Positions 20,776-29,959 of a stretch of DNA of 64,000 nt are shown in pieces. The notes beneath the pieces were generated by a model. The model was not told where the DNA came from. It saw nothing but the letters and a program-made list of their open reading frames with translations, and searched no databases. Position 1 is the stretch's first letter, and every line of letters begins with the position of its first letter. Origin of the DNA: Gammaproteobacteria bacterium (GTDB taxonomy: Bacteria > Pseudomonadota > Gammaproteobacteria > Thiohalomonadales > Thiohalomonadaceae); assembly GCA_024709225.1 (NCBI GenBank), contig JANJXC010000038.1:162962-226961 (forward strand). The letters are read 5' to 3'. The translations under genes and the position numbers were made by a program.

Positions 20776-20997
20776 GGAAAGGCGCTCACAGAATCCGGGA
20801 GCGCGCATTGTAGCGCGCAATGGCGGCGGCCGAAAATTAAGCCGTGCAGGGCGGCGTTATCTGATAGACTGCGCGCCTGCGGTGCATTATCCCAGTCTAC
20901 GCACCGCTGCCTTCCCGGCTTTCCCTAATCCGTCCGCCTATGACTGGCGCCCCGTTTTCCGGCGGCGACAGGCCGATGTTTACCCTTTGGAGTTGCA

Positions 20998-22317
20998 ATG
21001 TCCTTTACCACCCTCGGCCTGTCCGAAACGATCCTCCGCGCCGTCACCGAGCGCGGCTACACCGAAGCCACCCCCATTCAGAAGCAGGCGATCCCCGCCG
21101 TGCTGTCCGGCGGCGACCTGCTGGCCGGCGCCCAGACCGGCACCGGCAAGACCGCCGGCTTCGTGCTGCCGATCCTGCAGCGTCTCACCGACACCCCGGC
21201 CAAGAGCCAGCCGCGCGGCTTCCCGCCGGTGCGCGCTCTGATCCTCACCCCCACCCGCGAACTGGCGGCCCAGGTGGAGGAAAGCGTGCGCCACTACGGC
21301 AAGTACCAGAAGCTCACCTCGATGGTGATGTTCGGTGGCGTTGGCATCAACCCGCAGATCGACAAGCTGAAGAAGCGCGTCGACATCCTGGTGGCCACCC
21401 CGGGCCGTCTGCTCGACCACGTGCAGCAGCGCACCGTCGACCTGTCCCACGTGGAGATCCTGGTGCTGGACGAGGCCGACCGCATGCTCGACATGGGCTT
21501 CATCCGCGACATCAAGCGCATCCTCGCCCTGCTGCCCAAGCAGCGCCAGAACCTGCTGTTCTCCGCCACCTTCTCCGACGAGATCAAGGCCCTGGCCGAC
21601 GGCCTGCTCGACAAGCCCGCGCTGATCGAGGTGGCACGCCGCAACGCCACCGCCGACACCGTGGCACAGAAGGTGTACCTGGTGGACCGCGAGAAGAAGC
21701 GCGAACTGCTGGCCCACCTGATCAGCGAACACAACTGGCGCCAGGTGCTGGTCTTCACCCGCACCAAGCACGGCGCCAACCGCCTGGCCGAACAGCTGGA
21801 CAAGGGCGGCATCTCCGCCCTCGCCATTCACGGCAACAAGAGCCAGTCGGCGCGCACCCACGCCCTGGCCGAGTTCAAGAAGGGCAGCCTGCAGGTGCTG
21901 GTCGCCACCGACATCGCCGCGCGCGGCATCGACATCAGCGAACTGCCCCATGTGGTCAACTTCGAATTGCCCAACGTGGCGGAAGATTACGTGCACCGCA
22001 TCGGCCGCACCGGCCGCGCCGGTTCCGAAGGCGAAGCGGTATCGCTGGTGTGCGTGGATGAACACCAGTTGCTGAAAGGCATCGAGAAATTGATCAAGCG
22101 CGAACTGCCCAAGGAGATCGTGCCCGGCTTCGAGCCTGATCTGAACGCCAAGCCGGAACCGATCCAGAACGGCCGCGGGCCGCGGGCCGGCGGCGGTGGT
22201 CGTGGCGGTCAGCGCCCGGGCGGCAACCGTCCGGCGCAGAAGCCGGCGGGCCGCAGTGGTGGTCAGGGTGGCAACAGGCAACCGTCCCAGCATCGCTCAG
22301 GCGGGCGCCACCAGTAG
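20998..22317 (+). CDS. rhlE: DEAD-box ATP-dependent RNA helicase, RhlE type
   Basis: A 439-residue RNA helicase. Motifs in order: Q motif ([14 protein letters not shown]), motif [17 protein letters not shown], motif II DEAD, motif III SAT, motif [11 protein letters not shown] and motif [13 protein letters not shown] glycine/arginine-rich C-terminal tail from about residue 385 is typical of RNA-binding RhlE proteins. Likely roles are ribosome assembly or RNA turnover. GGAG precedes the ATG by about six bases. It converges on the histidine kinase. Confidence 0.92.
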   Translation: MSFTTLGLSETILRAVTERGYTEATPIQKQAIPAVLSGGDLLAGAQTGTGKTAGFVLPILQRLTDTPAKSQPRGFPPVRALILTPTRELAAQVEESVRHYGKYQKLTSMVMFGGVGINPQIDKLKKRVDILVATPGRLLDHVQQRTVDLSHVEILVLDEADRMLDMGFIRDIKRILALLPKQRQNLLFSATFSDEIKALADGLLDKPALIEVARRNATADTVAQKVYLVDREKKRELLAHLISEHNWRQVLVFTRTKHGANRLAEQLDKGGISALAIHGNKSQSARTHALAEFKKGSLQVLVATDIAARGIDISELPHVVNFELPNVAEDYVHRIGRTGRAGSEGEAVSLVCVDEHQLLKGIEKLIKRELPKEIVPGFEPDLNAKPEPIQNGRGPRAGGGGRGGQRPGGNRPAQKPAGRSGGQGGNRQPSQHRSGGRHQ

Positions 22318-22394
22318 GACACGCCGGCCCCTTCCCGGTCTTCCCTCCCCGCGCGGCCGCGGGGGGCAAGGTCGGCAAGGGCACGCCGCGCCAC

Positions 22395-23723
22395 TCAGGC
22401 AGGCTCGCGGCTGGTAAAAGGTATCTGCACCTGTGCGATGGTGCCGCCGCCGGGACGCGGTAACAGCTCGATAGTCCAGTGATTGGCCTCGGCCAGCTGG
22501 CGGGCGATGGCCAGCCCCAGGCCGCTGCCGCCGGTTTGAGCGCTGCGCGACTGCTCCAGACGATAGAAGGGCCGGAACACGGCCTCCCGCGCCTCTGCCG
22601 GTATGCCGGGGCCGCGATCCATAATGGTCAGCGTCAGGCCATCCGCATCCCAGACATACTCCAACTCCACCGGCTCCGCGGCGCCATAGCGCACGGCATT
22701 GTCCAGGAGATTGGCGACGATGCGGCACAGCGCCAGCTTATGCAGCTGGATCCGGCACGGCCCTGCGTCACGCCACGACACCTCGGCACCACCACGGCGC
22801 GCGTTGTCGGTCAGCTCCCGTACCGCCTCACGCACGTCCACCCACTCCAGCCTGGCCTCGCCGAGGCCGCGGCTGATCTCCAGAAACTGACCGATGAGGC
22901 GGTTCATCTCCTCCAGGTCATTCTGCATCCCCTGCACCAGCTCCGGCTCCACATGCTCCGGCAGCATCGCCAGGGCCAGTTGAATACGCGCCAGCGGCGT
23001 GCGCAAATCATGCGAGATGCCGGCCAGCAGCGTGGTGCGGTTGGCCAGCAGTTCGCGCACCTGTTGTCCCATGTGATTGAAGCTGCGCGCCAATGCCGCC
23101 AGCTCCTGCGGTCCCAACTCGGGCAGCGGCGCCGGCCAGTGGCCGGTGCCGATGTGCTGCGCCGCGGCCGCCAGATTTTCCAGCGGCCGACTGAGGCGCC
23201 GCGCCAGCAATACGGCCGTGCCGAGGATCACCACACCGCCGACACTGAGCACCAGAAACAGGGCAAAGGGTGGATGCACACCGATGCGGCCACGGCTGAA
23301 ACCGAGTCGCACCACTTCGCCGCGCACCTCCAGGTCGGCCCAGAACCACTCCTCATCTCCCATCTGGCTCATGCGCAGCGAGATCGTCTGACCGGACAGG
23401 GTCTGCAACTCGCTCTCGAGGAAATACACATACGGCAACAGGCTGGTGGAATAGGGCAAGGTCTGCTCCGCCGGGCCCACGTGCAGCAGATGCAAATGCC
23501 ACACCTCGCCGGCATAGCGCGCCCGCTCGGCAGGGACACGCTGCTGCCAGTTGTCCGCCGTCTGCACCATCAGGGCGGCAAGGTCGGCCGCCGAGCGCTG
23601 CCCTACCGGCAGCAGCAACAACTGGCCGATGACCCAGGCGGTAAACAGCTGAAACACCACCGAGACTACGGCGATGGTGAAGAGGATACGGCTGAACAGC
23701 GTACGCAGGGCCGGAATCGACAT
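22395..23723 (-). CDS. Sensor histidine kinase, EnvZ-like
   Basis: Inner-membrane sensor kinase, 442 residues from the ATG at 23723. Two transmembrane helices (about 12-38 and 152-174) flank a periplasmic sensor of about 110 residues, then HAMP, the H-box with phosphorylated H238 (LAGISHDLRTPLARIQLAL), N-box (RIVANLLDNAVRYG), DRGPGIP and GGSGLGLAIA. It lies five bases after the response regulator, so the two are a cognate pair. The signal is unknown; the divergent target genes suggest an envelope or redox stimulus. Confidence 0.93.
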   Translation of the reverse strand: MSIPALRTLFSRILFTIAVVSVVFQLFTAWVIGQLLLLPVGQRSAADLAALMVQTADNWQQRVPAERARYAGEVWHLHLLHVGPAEQTLPYSTSLLPYVYFLESELQTLSGQTISLRMSQMGDEEWFWADLEVRGEVVRLGFSRGRIGVHPPFALFLVLSVGGVVILGTAVLLARRLSRPLENLAAAAQHIGTGHWPAPLPELGPQELAALARSFNHMGQQVRELLANRTTLLAGISHDLRTPLARIQLALAMLPEHVEPELVQGMQNDLEEMNRLIGQFLEISRGLGEARLEWVDVREAVRELTDNARRGGAEVSWRDAGPCRIQLHKLALCRIVANLLDNAVRYGAAEPVELEYVWDADGLTLTIMDRGPGIPAEAREAVFRPFYRLEQSRSAQTGGSGLGLAIARQLAEANHWTIELLPRPGGGTIAQVQIPFTSREPA

Positions 23724-23728
23724 GAGCG

Positions 23729-24430
23729 TCACGCCTCCGGGCAAAACATGTAGCCCTCGCCCCACACCGTGCGGATGTACTGCGGACTGGCCGGATCAAT
23801 CTCGATCTTGCGGCGCAGACGATTGACCCGTACATCAATGCTGCGGTCGAAGGGATTGCGTTCATAGCCTTTCAGCCGTTCCAGCAAGGCATCCCGCTCC
23901 AGCACCCGATTGGGGTGTTCGGCGAACACCCGCAGCAGGGAAAACTCGCCGGTCGTCAGCAAGACCTCGGCCCCCTCACGCAGCAAACGGTGACGCCCCA
24001 GCTCGAGCCGATAGGGACCAAAGCAGATGGCGGTGTCGGCGGGGGTTGCCGGCAGCGGCCGCTGCCGGCGCAACACGGCGCGAATCCGCGCCAGCAACTC
24101 GCGCGGATTGAAGGGTTTGGGCAGATAGTCATCGGCACCGATCTCCAGACCGACGATACGATCCACCTCCTCGCCCCGCGCCGACAACATCACGATGGGG
24201 ATGTCACCGCCGCTGCGCAGGCGCCGCGCCAGGGAAAAACCATCCTCACCGGGCAACATCAAGTCCAGGATCACCAGTTCGGGGCGCTGCTCCGCCAGGG
24301 CGTTGTTCATGGCCACGCCATCGGCAACCGCGGTAACCGCAAAACCGTTTTCAGTCAGATAGCGCGTGAGCAATCCGCGCAGCGCGGCATCATCATCCAC
24401 CACCAGCACGTGTTCTTTGCCATTTAGCAT
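23729..24430 (-). CDS. OmpR-family response regulator
   Basis: A 233-residue two-component regulator. Receiver domain with acidic pocket (VVDDD at 10-14), phospho-acceptor D56 (LVILDLMLPGEDGF) and K in YLPKPF; C-terminal OmpR/PhoB winged helix ending TVWGEGYMF. The ATG at 24430 has GGAGGAAAG directly upstream. It is divergent from the cytochrome gene, and a tandem direct repeat in the shared 124-bp gap is the likely binding site, which would give autoregulation and control of the cytochrome/FadL genes. Confidence 0.94.
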   Translation of the reverse strand: MLNGKEHVLVVDDDAALRGLLTRYLTENGFAVTAVADGVAMNNALAEQRPELVILDLMLPGEDGFSLARRLRSGGDIPIVMLSARGEEVDRIVGLEIGADDYLPKPFNPRELLARIRAVLRRQRPLPATPADTAICFGPYRLELGRHRLLREGAEVLLTTGEFSLLRVFAEHPNRVLERDALLERLKGYERNPFDRSIDVRVNRLRRKIEIDPASPQYIRTVWGEGYMFCPEA

Positions 24431-24466
24431 CTTTCCTCCACCCGCCGATATCACGCAGCAACACTC

Positions 24467-24486
24467 TGTTACAACTTGTTACAACT
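24467..24486. promoter_or_regulatory. Tandem direct repeat, likely OmpR-type operator
   Basis: Two perfect adjacent copies of the 10-mer TGTTACAACT lie between the response regulator start and the cytochrome start. OmpR/PhoB-family dimers bind head-to-tail repeats spaced 10-11 bp, so this fits the neighbouring regulator. The repeat is 69-88 bp upstream of the cytochrome ATG. Confidence 0.65.
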
Positions 24487-24554
24487 GCGACATTCCCCCG
24501 CAATACCCGCCGGTCAATCTGGCTCCGAGGTCCAAACACAACGAGGGGAATTAT

Positions 24555-25169
24555 ATGCTCCACTTTGCGCACAACAGCAAACTTCATGCTGCCGCTCTGG
24601 CGCTGTCACTGACGCTCAGCACGTCGGTGCAAGCCGCCGCTCCCGCCGACGCCCCGGCCAATCCGGCCGAGATGCAGAAAATGATGCAGCAGATGATGTC
24701 GATCATGACGCCGGAGCTGCAGAAGAAGATCCAGTCCCTGTCACCGCAAAGCAAGCAGACCATGGCGCGCCTGCAGAGCCTGCATGATCGCCGCAGCGAT
24801 ACCCTGACCATGGTGCAGGTGATGCAGGAGATCCTGTCCGACTACCAGCGCATGGCGACCGCCATTGCCGTAGACAACGCCGACATGGCGATAGATGCGG
24901 CACATAATCTGGCGCACCACCGCCTGCCGCGCGGCGGCCTGCTGCCCTATATGCCGCTCGACAAGATCAGCAATGAAAGCGTCGACGCCCTGCTCGGCTT
25001 CCAGGACATGGTGGAAGGCAACACCCTGCGTCTGGCCGAGGCGGCGAAGGAAGGCAACATGGCCAAGGCCGCCGGTTATCTCGGCCCCATTGCCCAGGGC
25101 TGCGTGGCCTGCCACAACCATTTCCGTGGTCAACCGGGCATTTCGCCCAACGTAGCGCCGAAAAAATAA
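24555..25169 (+). CDS. Secreted c-type cytochrome with C-terminal haem motif
   Basis: A 204-residue periplasmic protein. A signal peptide (LHAAALALSLTLSTSVQA, cleavage near residue 27) is followed by a methionine-rich helical segment (EMQKMMQQMMSIM), further helices, and a single CxxCH at C183-H187 near the C-terminus. This layout fits class II cytochromes (c556/c' four-helix type), with the axial ligand probably a methionine from the first helix. The start at 24555 was chosen for the signal peptide and GAGGGG upstream. First gene of a cluster with a FadL-like protein; haem attachment would need the Ccm system further along this window. Confidence 0.82.
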   Translation: MLHFAHNSKLHAAALALSLTLSTSVQAAAPADAPANPAEMQKMMQQMMSIMTPELQKKIQSLSPQSKQTMARLQSLHDRRSDTLTMVQVMQEILSDYQRMATAIAVDNADMAIDAAHNLAHHRLPRGGLLPYMPLDKISNESVDALLGFQDMVEGNTLRLAEAAKEGNMAKAAGYLGPIAQGCVACHNHFRGQPGISPNVAPKK

Positions 25170-25212
25170 AACCTAGCGGCGCACACCTGTAACCGGAGGG
25201 AGGGGAATCACA

Positions 25213-26388
25213 ATGTCTGCAAATACCATAAGAAAAGCAGCAACCTTGACTGCCCTGTGCAGTCTGAGCGGTCTGGCGCATGCCACCAACGGCGATCAGA
25301 TGCTTGGCGTCACGGCGACCCAGTGGGGCATGGCCGGTGCCGTCGTCGCGGCGCCGCAAGATGCCGGCACGGTACTGTCCAATCCGGCCGGTCTCGCCAC
25401 GCTGGAGATGGATGAATTCCGCGCCGATATGGGCTTTGGCTTTCTCAACCCGCCGCGCAAGGCCAACGGCGCCGACAGCGACTCGGACCTGTACATGATC
25501 CCGTCCGGCGCCCTCGCCTTCCGCATCGACGAGCAACTGACCCTGGGTATGGGCATGGCGGGCCTGTCCGGCATGGGTGTGGATTTTGCCGACATCATGG
25601 CTGCGGCACCCGGTTTCCAACCTGTCGTCACCACCAAGCAGTTCTACAAGATTGCGCCCGGCTTTGCCTTCAAGGTCAATGACCGACTGAACATCGGTGC
25701 CGCACTGAATATCGATTATCAAAGCCTGTCGATCTACAACGCCAGCATGTCACTGCCGCAAAATCAGGTCTACGGCTTCGGTGCCTCCCTGGGTCTGACC
25801 TATCAGATCAGCGACACGCTGCGCTTTGGTGCCGCCTATATCAGCGAGCAGAACATGAGCGCCTTCAAATGGAATATCGCCAGCGACGGCGATGACCCCA
25901 CGGCAATGCCGGGCGGCCGCTATGAGATGACCATGGATGCACCGCAAACCCTGCAAATCGGCCTGGCCTACATGCCCAATCCGGATCTGCTGGTCGAGGC
26001 CGACATCAAGCAGATCCAGTTCAGCGACGTGCTGGACAAGGTGACGCTGAAGACGCCGGGCGGCAACCAGGTGATGGATTTCGGCTGGGACGATCAGACG
26101 GTGTTTGCCATCGCCATGCAGAAGAAGGTCAACGACAAGACCACGGTGCGCGTCGGCTACAACTATGGCGCCTCCCCCATCGGCAAGGAAGACGTGGCCA
26201 ACAACTACGGCTCGCTGGCCGTCACCGAACATCATCTGTCACTGGGCATGACGCGCCAGATGACAAGCAAGGCCTCGGTCAGCCTGTCCTACGTACGCGC
26301 CTTCAACAACGAGATCAAGGATAGCGTCGGCAACTCCATTGAGCTCGAGCAGAACGTGCTCAACCTGCAGATCAGTTACCGCAATTAA
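25213..26388 (+). CDS. OmpP1/FadL-family outer membrane protein
   Basis: A 391-residue beta-barrel protein with a signal peptide (cleavage near LAHA, residue 23). After it comes TNGDQMLGVTATQWGMAGAV and QDAGTVLSNPAGLATL, the hatch segment typical of the FadL family, and it ends in the barrel signature LNLQISYRN. FadL proteins take up long-chain fatty acids or other hydrophobic compounds. The GGAGG-rich leader supports the start. It is 43 bp after the cytochrome gene and 15 bp before the DUF2892 gene, so probably one operon. Substrate unknown. Confidence 0.88.
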   Translation: MSANTIRKAATLTALCSLSGLAHATNGDQMLGVTATQWGMAGAVVAAPQDAGTVLSNPAGLATLEMDEFRADMGFGFLNPPRKANGADSDSDLYMIPSGALAFRIDEQLTLGMGMAGLSGMGVDFADIMAAAPGFQPVVTTKQFYKIAPGFAFKVNDRLNIGAALNIDYQSLSIYNASMSLPQNQVYGFGASLGLTYQISDTLRFGAAYISEQNMSAFKWNIASDGDDPTAMPGGRYEMTMDAPQTLQIGLAYMPNPDLLVEADIKQIQFSDVLDKVTLKTPGGNQVMDFGWDDQTVFAIAMQKKVNDKTTVRVGYNYGASPIGKEDVANNYGSLAVTEHHLSLGMTRQMTSKASVSLSYVRAFNNEIKDSVGNSIELEQNVLNLQISYRN

Positions 26389-26403
26389 CAAGGGAGCAAT
26401 GCA

Positions 26404-26607
26404 ATGACTGTCGATCGCGTCGTACATCTGGTGGCAGGGATGATGATTCTGCTCAGCCTGCTGCTGGCCAACATGCATCATCCGGACTGGGTTTGGCTGA
26501 CCGCCTTCGTCGGCCTCAACCTGGCCCAAAGCGGCATCACCAGTTTCTGCCCCCTGGCCTTCATGCTGAAGAAGGCCGGTGTACCAGAAGGCAGCGCCTG
26601 TCACTGA
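26404..26607 (+). CDS. DUF2892 (YgaP-type) small membrane protein
   Basis: A 67-residue protein with two hydrophobic helices (about 6-23 and 29-45) and the family pattern VDRVVHLVAGMM, WVWLTAFVGLNLAQSGITSFCPLAFMLKKAG, including the conserved cysteine-proline. The fold is that of the membrane part of E. coli YgaP, a membrane rhodanese; here the rhodanese domain is absent. AAGGGAGCA precedes the ATG. Last gene of the cytochrome/FadL cluster, followed by a strong terminator. Confidence 0.88.
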   Translation: MTVDRVVHLVAGMMILLSLLLANMHHPDWVWLTAFVGLNLAQSGITSFCPLAFMLKKAGVPEGSACH

Positions 26608-26645
26608 ACTCCACCAGTCGCACCCCTGCAACTGTGGACTTTTAT

Positions 26646-26670
26646 AGCGGCCTTCGGGCCGCTTTTTTTT
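26646..26670 (+). terminator. Intrinsic terminator after DUF2892 gene
   Basis: Perfect 7-bp stem AGCGGCC/GGCCGCT with a TTCG tetraloop and a run of T residues. It ends the cytochrome-FadL-DUF2892 transcript. Confidence 0.9.
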
Positions 26671-26732
26671 CTTGGAACGGGCCGGCAAAGGCCATACAAT
26701 GCCCTGCGAATACCTCAACCAAGGGCCGTACC

Positions 26733-27218
26733 ATGCAGATTTCCGTTCACAAGGTCGTCACCATCGACTATACCCTCACCGATGATCAGGGCAACGTCAT
26801 CGACAGTTCCAAGGGCGGCGATCCGCTGGCCTACATCCACGGTATCGGCAATATCATTCCCGGCCTGGAGTCCGCGCTGGAAGGCAAGAAGGCCGGCGAC
26901 GCACTCAAGGTTGCCGTCGCACCGCAGGACGGTTATGGCGAGCGCGACGCCAGCATGATGCAGGCGGTGCCGCGTCAGATGTTCGAGACCCCGGAGGAGA
27001 TCCAGGTCGGCATGCAGTTTCATACCATGACCGAGAATGGCCAACCCATGGTAGTAACCGTGGTGGAGACCTCGCCGGAAACCATCACCGTCGACGCCAA
27101 TCACCCCCTGGCCGGCCAGAACCTGAATTTCGACGTGACCATCGTCGAGGTGCGTGACGCCACTGCGGAAGAGCTGGACCACGGCCATGTGCACGGCGCC
27201 GGCGGCCATCAGCACTAA
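26733..27218 (+). CDS. FKBP-type peptidyl-prolyl isomerase, SlyD-like
   Basis: A 161-residue cytoplasmic prolyl isomerase/chaperone. The FKBP core is split by the insert-in-flap domain as in SlyD: VVTIDYTLTDDQGNVIDSS, GIGNIIPGLESALEGKKAGD, then EERDASMMQAVP-like flap and VTIVEVRDAT. The C-terminal HGHVHGAGGHQH tail is short and histidine-rich, hinting at metal binding, but lacks the long cysteine-rich SlyD tail. Start ATG 26733 was chosen because upstream codons overlap the terminator. Confidence 0.9.
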   Translation: MQISVHKVVTIDYTLTDDQGNVIDSSKGGDPLAYIHGIGNIIPGLESALEGKKAGDALKVAVAPQDGYGERDASMMQAVPRQMFETPEEIQVGMQFHTMTENGQPMVVTVVETSPETITVDANHPLAGQNLNFDVTIVEVRDATAEELDHGHVHGAGGHQH

Positions 27219-27230
27219 AAATTAGAGTTG

Positions 27231-27279
27231 CGGGTTTCGAGTTTCGGATGGACACACCATCCCCGAAACTCGAAACTCG
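27231..27279. repeat. GTTTCGAGTTTCG iterated inverted repeat (copy 1)
   Basis: Iterations of GTTTCGA on one side and CGAAACT on the other pair through ATGG/CCAT around a short ACACA loop, giving a stem of about 20 bp with a two-base bulge. The CGAAACT iterations continue to about 27290. It lies 13 bp after the isomerase stop codon; a second copy is at 28375. Confidence 0.75.
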
Positions 27280-27353
27280 AAACTCGAAACTGATCAGACA
27301 TAAAGCAAGCGTCGGGTTACGTCTCTTGGGCTGTCCGACCTGCAAATCTGCTG

Positions 27354-27402
27354 CATGAGCGCAGCGAATTCATTCACTTGTAACTTGTATCTTGCATCTG
27401 GT
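27354..27402. repeat. ACTTGTATCTTG iterated repeat (copy 1)
   Basis: GAGCGCAGCGAATTCATTC followed by iterations of CTTGTA. The same sequence appears in the opposite orientation in the lolA-ftsK gap at 34981-35040. It abuts the 3' end of the S24-fold gene. Confidence 0.7.
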
Positions 27403-27404
27403 TC

Positions 27405-27794
27405 TCAAGCATAATGCTTGATGTTCTTGCGCCCGCCGCCCGTGCCTTTCTTCTGCACGATCACCCCCTTCACCACCTCGACGCCGGGCACTTCCTCCAT
27501 GGGGTAGGCCGTATTCAGCGCCTTCAGATAGCTGCGGCCCTCCACCACCACATACTGACGGAAGGTGTATTCACCGTTGTGATGGGCCACCACGTAGGAG
27601 CCGTCCTTCACCACATTTTTCGGATAGATGATGATGACATCGCCCTCGTTGAATTCCGGCAGCATGCTGTCGCCCAGCACCATCAGCGCATAGGGCTCAT
27701 TACCCTCGCAAGGGCTGGAAAATGCGGCCAACCGCTCGTCTTCCGGCTCCGGCTGCTGCTCGTTCTTGATGGGGATGAATTTTTCCACGGCCAT
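27405..27794 (-). CDS. S24/LexA-like peptidase-fold protein without DNA-binding domain
   Basis: A 129-residue protein with the LexA/UmuD-type S24 fold only: LMVLGDSMLPEFNEGDVIII with the nucleophile position S43, then GSYVVAHHNGEYTFRQYVV. Where LexA has its general-base lysine (VTVKR), this protein has R79, so self-cleavage is doubtful. There is no N-terminal helix-turn-helix. The start at 27794 has AGAGGCAG upstream. Possible roles are a signal-peptidase-like or sensor protein with an inactive centre. Divergent from the rhodanese gene. Confidence 0.8.
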   Translation of the reverse strand: MAVEKFIPIKNEQQPEPEDERLAAFSSPCEGNEPYALMVLGDSMLPEFNEGDVIIIYPKNVVKDGSYVVAHHNGEYTFRQYVVVEGRSYLKALNTAYPMEEVPGVEVVKGVIVQKKGTGGGRKNIKHYA

Positions 27795-27903
27795 GATTCT
27801 GCCTCTCTGCATCATTGCGGTGCTTTGAGTCTGCCGCTCAAAGCAGTAATATTGCTGCCTTCTGCCTCACCCGTGTTAGCGCTGAACCTGCAAGGTAGTC
27901 GCC

Positions 27904-28368
27904 ATGAAGCATTACACCGATCTGGTCGCCGAATGCCTGTCCACCGTGGACGAGTTGTTTCCCTGGGATCTGGAGGAAAAGCTCACCAACACGCCGGACC
28001 TGCTGCTCGTCGATGTGCGTGAGCCCTATGAGTTCGCCGCCATGCACATCGACGGCGCCATCAACGTGCCGCGCGGTGTACTGGAATCCGCCTGCGAGTG
28101 GGACTACGAGGAAACCGTACCGGAACTCGCCGCCGGCCGCGAACGTGAAATCGTCGTCATCTGCCGCTCGGGCTACCGCAGCGTCCTCGCCGCCCACACC
28201 ATGCAACGCATGGGGTTCAAGCACGTCTATTCGCTCAAGACCGGCATGCGCGGCTGGTTCGAGTTCGAACAACCCATGCTTGACGGCAACAACAACCCCG
28301 TCGACGAAGACACCGGTGAGGACTACTTCACTACCAAGCTAAGACCGGAGCAGCGTAAGCCGGCGTAA
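27904..28368 (+). CDS. Rhodanese-like sulfurtransferase
   Basis: A 154-residue single-domain rhodanese: LLLVDVREPYEFAAMHIDGAI, then the active-site loop CRSGYR with catalytic C87 and the closing MGFKHVYSLKTGMRGW. A short N-terminal extension (residues 1-28) and a polar C-terminal tail flank the domain; no signal peptide, so cytoplasmic. It transfers sulfane sulfur or acts as a persulfide carrier. Convergent with cysG, separated by an inverted repeat. Confidence 0.9.
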   Translation: MKHYTDLVAECLSTVDELFPWDLEEKLTNTPDLLLVDVREPYEFAAMHIDGAINVPRGVLESACEWDYEETVPELAAGREREIVVICRSGYRSVLAAHTMQRMGFKHVYSLKTGMRGWFEFEQPMLDGNNNPVDEDTGEDYFTTKLRPEQRKPA

Positions 28369-28374
28369 AAAACA

Positions 28375-28413
28375 GTTTCGGGTTTCGGGTTTCGAAACTA
28401 CAAACTCGAAACT
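28375..28413. repeat. GTTTCGGGTTTCG iterated inverted repeat (copy 2)
   Basis: Three iterations of GTTTCGG run into GTTTCGAAAC, then ACAAACTCGAAACTC. It can fold on itself and lies between the convergent rhodanese and cysG stop codons, so it may double as a transcript end. Confidence 0.65.
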
Positions 28414-28414
28414 C

Positions 28415-29815
28415 TTATTTATCCCCGTAATACCCCTGCGGTTCGAACCAGCTGAACTGCTTGTGCATCTGCACCACCTCGCCGACCACGATCAGGGTCG
28501 GCGGCTTGATCTCCTCGTTGGCGATGACCTTGGTCATGGTGCCGAGGGTGCCGATGAATTCCTTCTGTCGCGGCGTGGTCGCCTGCTGCACCAGCGCCAT
28601 CGGCGTATCCGGCGAACGGCCGTGCTTGATCAGGTTGTCGCAGATCACCGACAGGCCCTTCAGCCCCATGTAGAACACCACGGTCTGGTTGGGCTGCGCC
28701 AGCGCGGTCCAGTTCAGATTCATGCTGCCATCCTTCAGATGGCCGGTAACGAAGGTGACCGACTGCGAATAGTCGCGATGGGTCAGCGGGATGCCGGCGT
28801 AGGAGGACATGCCGATGGCGGCGGTGATGCCCGGCACTACCTGGAAGTTGACACCTTCCGCCGCCAGGGTTTCTATCTCTTCGCCGCCACGGCCGAAGAT
28901 GAACGGGTCGCCGCCCTTCAGGCGGCAGACACGCTTGCCCTGCTTGGCCAGCTTCACCAACAGCATGTTGATATCGTCCTGCGGCAGGGCATGATTGTCA
29001 CGTTCCTTGCCGACGTAGATGCGCTCGGCATCGCGGCGGCACAGATCCAGCACCTGCTTGGAGATGAGGCGGTCGTGGACGATGACGTCGGCCTGCTGCA
29101 TCAGACGCAGGGCGCGGAAGGTGAGCAGGTCCGGGTCACCGGGGCCACCGCCGACCAGATAGACCTCGCCCACCGGCTCGTCCTTGCCGGCCGCCACCGC
29201 GGCCTCCAGTGCGGTCTGGGCCTGCTCGTCCTTGCCGGCGAATACCAGCTCGGCGATCTCGCCCTGCAGCACCTTTTCCCAGAAATTGCGCCGGGCATTC
29301 ACGTTGGTGAAGCGCGCCTTCACCTTATCGCGGAAACTTTCCACCAGCTGTGCCAGGCGGCCATAGCCGGCCGGGATGGCCGACTCCAGACGGGCGCGCA
29401 GCAGGCGCGCCAGCACCGGCGAGGCGCCGCCGGTAGAGACCGCGATCTGCACCGGCGAACGGTCGATGATTGACGGCATCAGGAAACTGCACAGCGCCGG
29501 GTTGTCCACCACATTGACCGGGAGCTGGCGCGCCTGGGCCAGCTCGGATACCTGGCGGTTGACGGCCTCGTCATCGGTGGCGGCGACCACCAGCATCACC
29601 CCCTCCAGATCGGCAGGGTCAAAGGCCGCGCGGCGATGGGTAATGGCGCCATCCTCTGCCTGGGCCTGCAGGGCGGGCACCAGCTCGGGGCTGACCACAT
29701 TGACCGTTGCCCCCGCCTCCAGCAGCAGCCCGACCTTGCGCGCCGCCACCTCGCCACCGCCTACCACCAGGGTGCGATGGCCACGCACATTCATGAAAAT
29801 CGGCAATAAATCCAT
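28415..29815 (-). CDS. cysG: Siroheme synthase, trifunctional
   Basis: A 466-residue fusion. The N-terminal half is precorrin-2 dehydrogenase/sirohydrochlorin ferrochelatase ([46 protein letters not shown]); the C-terminal half is uroporphyrinogen III methyltransferase ([46 protein letters not shown]). It makes siroheme from uroporphyrinogen III for sulfite or nitrite reductase. Upstream 29816-29959 holds no gene I can support. Confidence 0.96.
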   Translation of the reverse strand: MDLLPIFMNVRGHRTLVVGGGEVAARKVGLLLEAGATVNVVSPELVPALQAQAEDGAITHRRAAFDPADLEGVMLVVAATDDEAVNRQVSELAQARQLPVNVVDNPALCSFLMPSIIDRSPVQIAVSTGGASPVLARLLRARLESAIPAGYGRLAQLVESFRDKVKARFTNVNARRNFWEKVLQGEIAELVFAGKDEQAQTALEAAVAAGKDEPVGEVYLVGGGPGDPDLLTFRALRLMQQADVIVHDRLISKQVLDLCRRDAERIYVGKERDNHALPQDDINMLLVKLAKQGKRVCRLKGGDPFIFGRGGEEIETLAAEGVNFQVVPGITAAIGMSSYAGIPLTHRDYSQSVTFVTGHLKDGSMNLNWTALAQPNQTVVFYMGLKGLSVICDNLIKHGRSPDTPMALVQQATTPRQKEFIGTLGTMTKVIANEEIKPPTLIVVGEVVQMHKQFSWFEPQGYYGDK

Positions 29816-29959
29816 TGGTTTACTACTCGTAATATCGCCCTGCCGGGCAAAAAAGGTCGGTTAGTTTACCGCGAAGCACAGGCTTAACCTAGCCCGGTCT
29901 TCGCCTCCCCCAAGGTGTTGCGCGGCCTTGCGGCGGCCGCGGCAGCGGGGGGCACGAAA

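Noticed and set aside
22347..22364. GC-rich 7-bp hairpin (CCCCGCG/CGCGGGG) between rhlE and the kinase
   Set aside because: No T-run on either side, so it is not supported as an intrinsic terminator.
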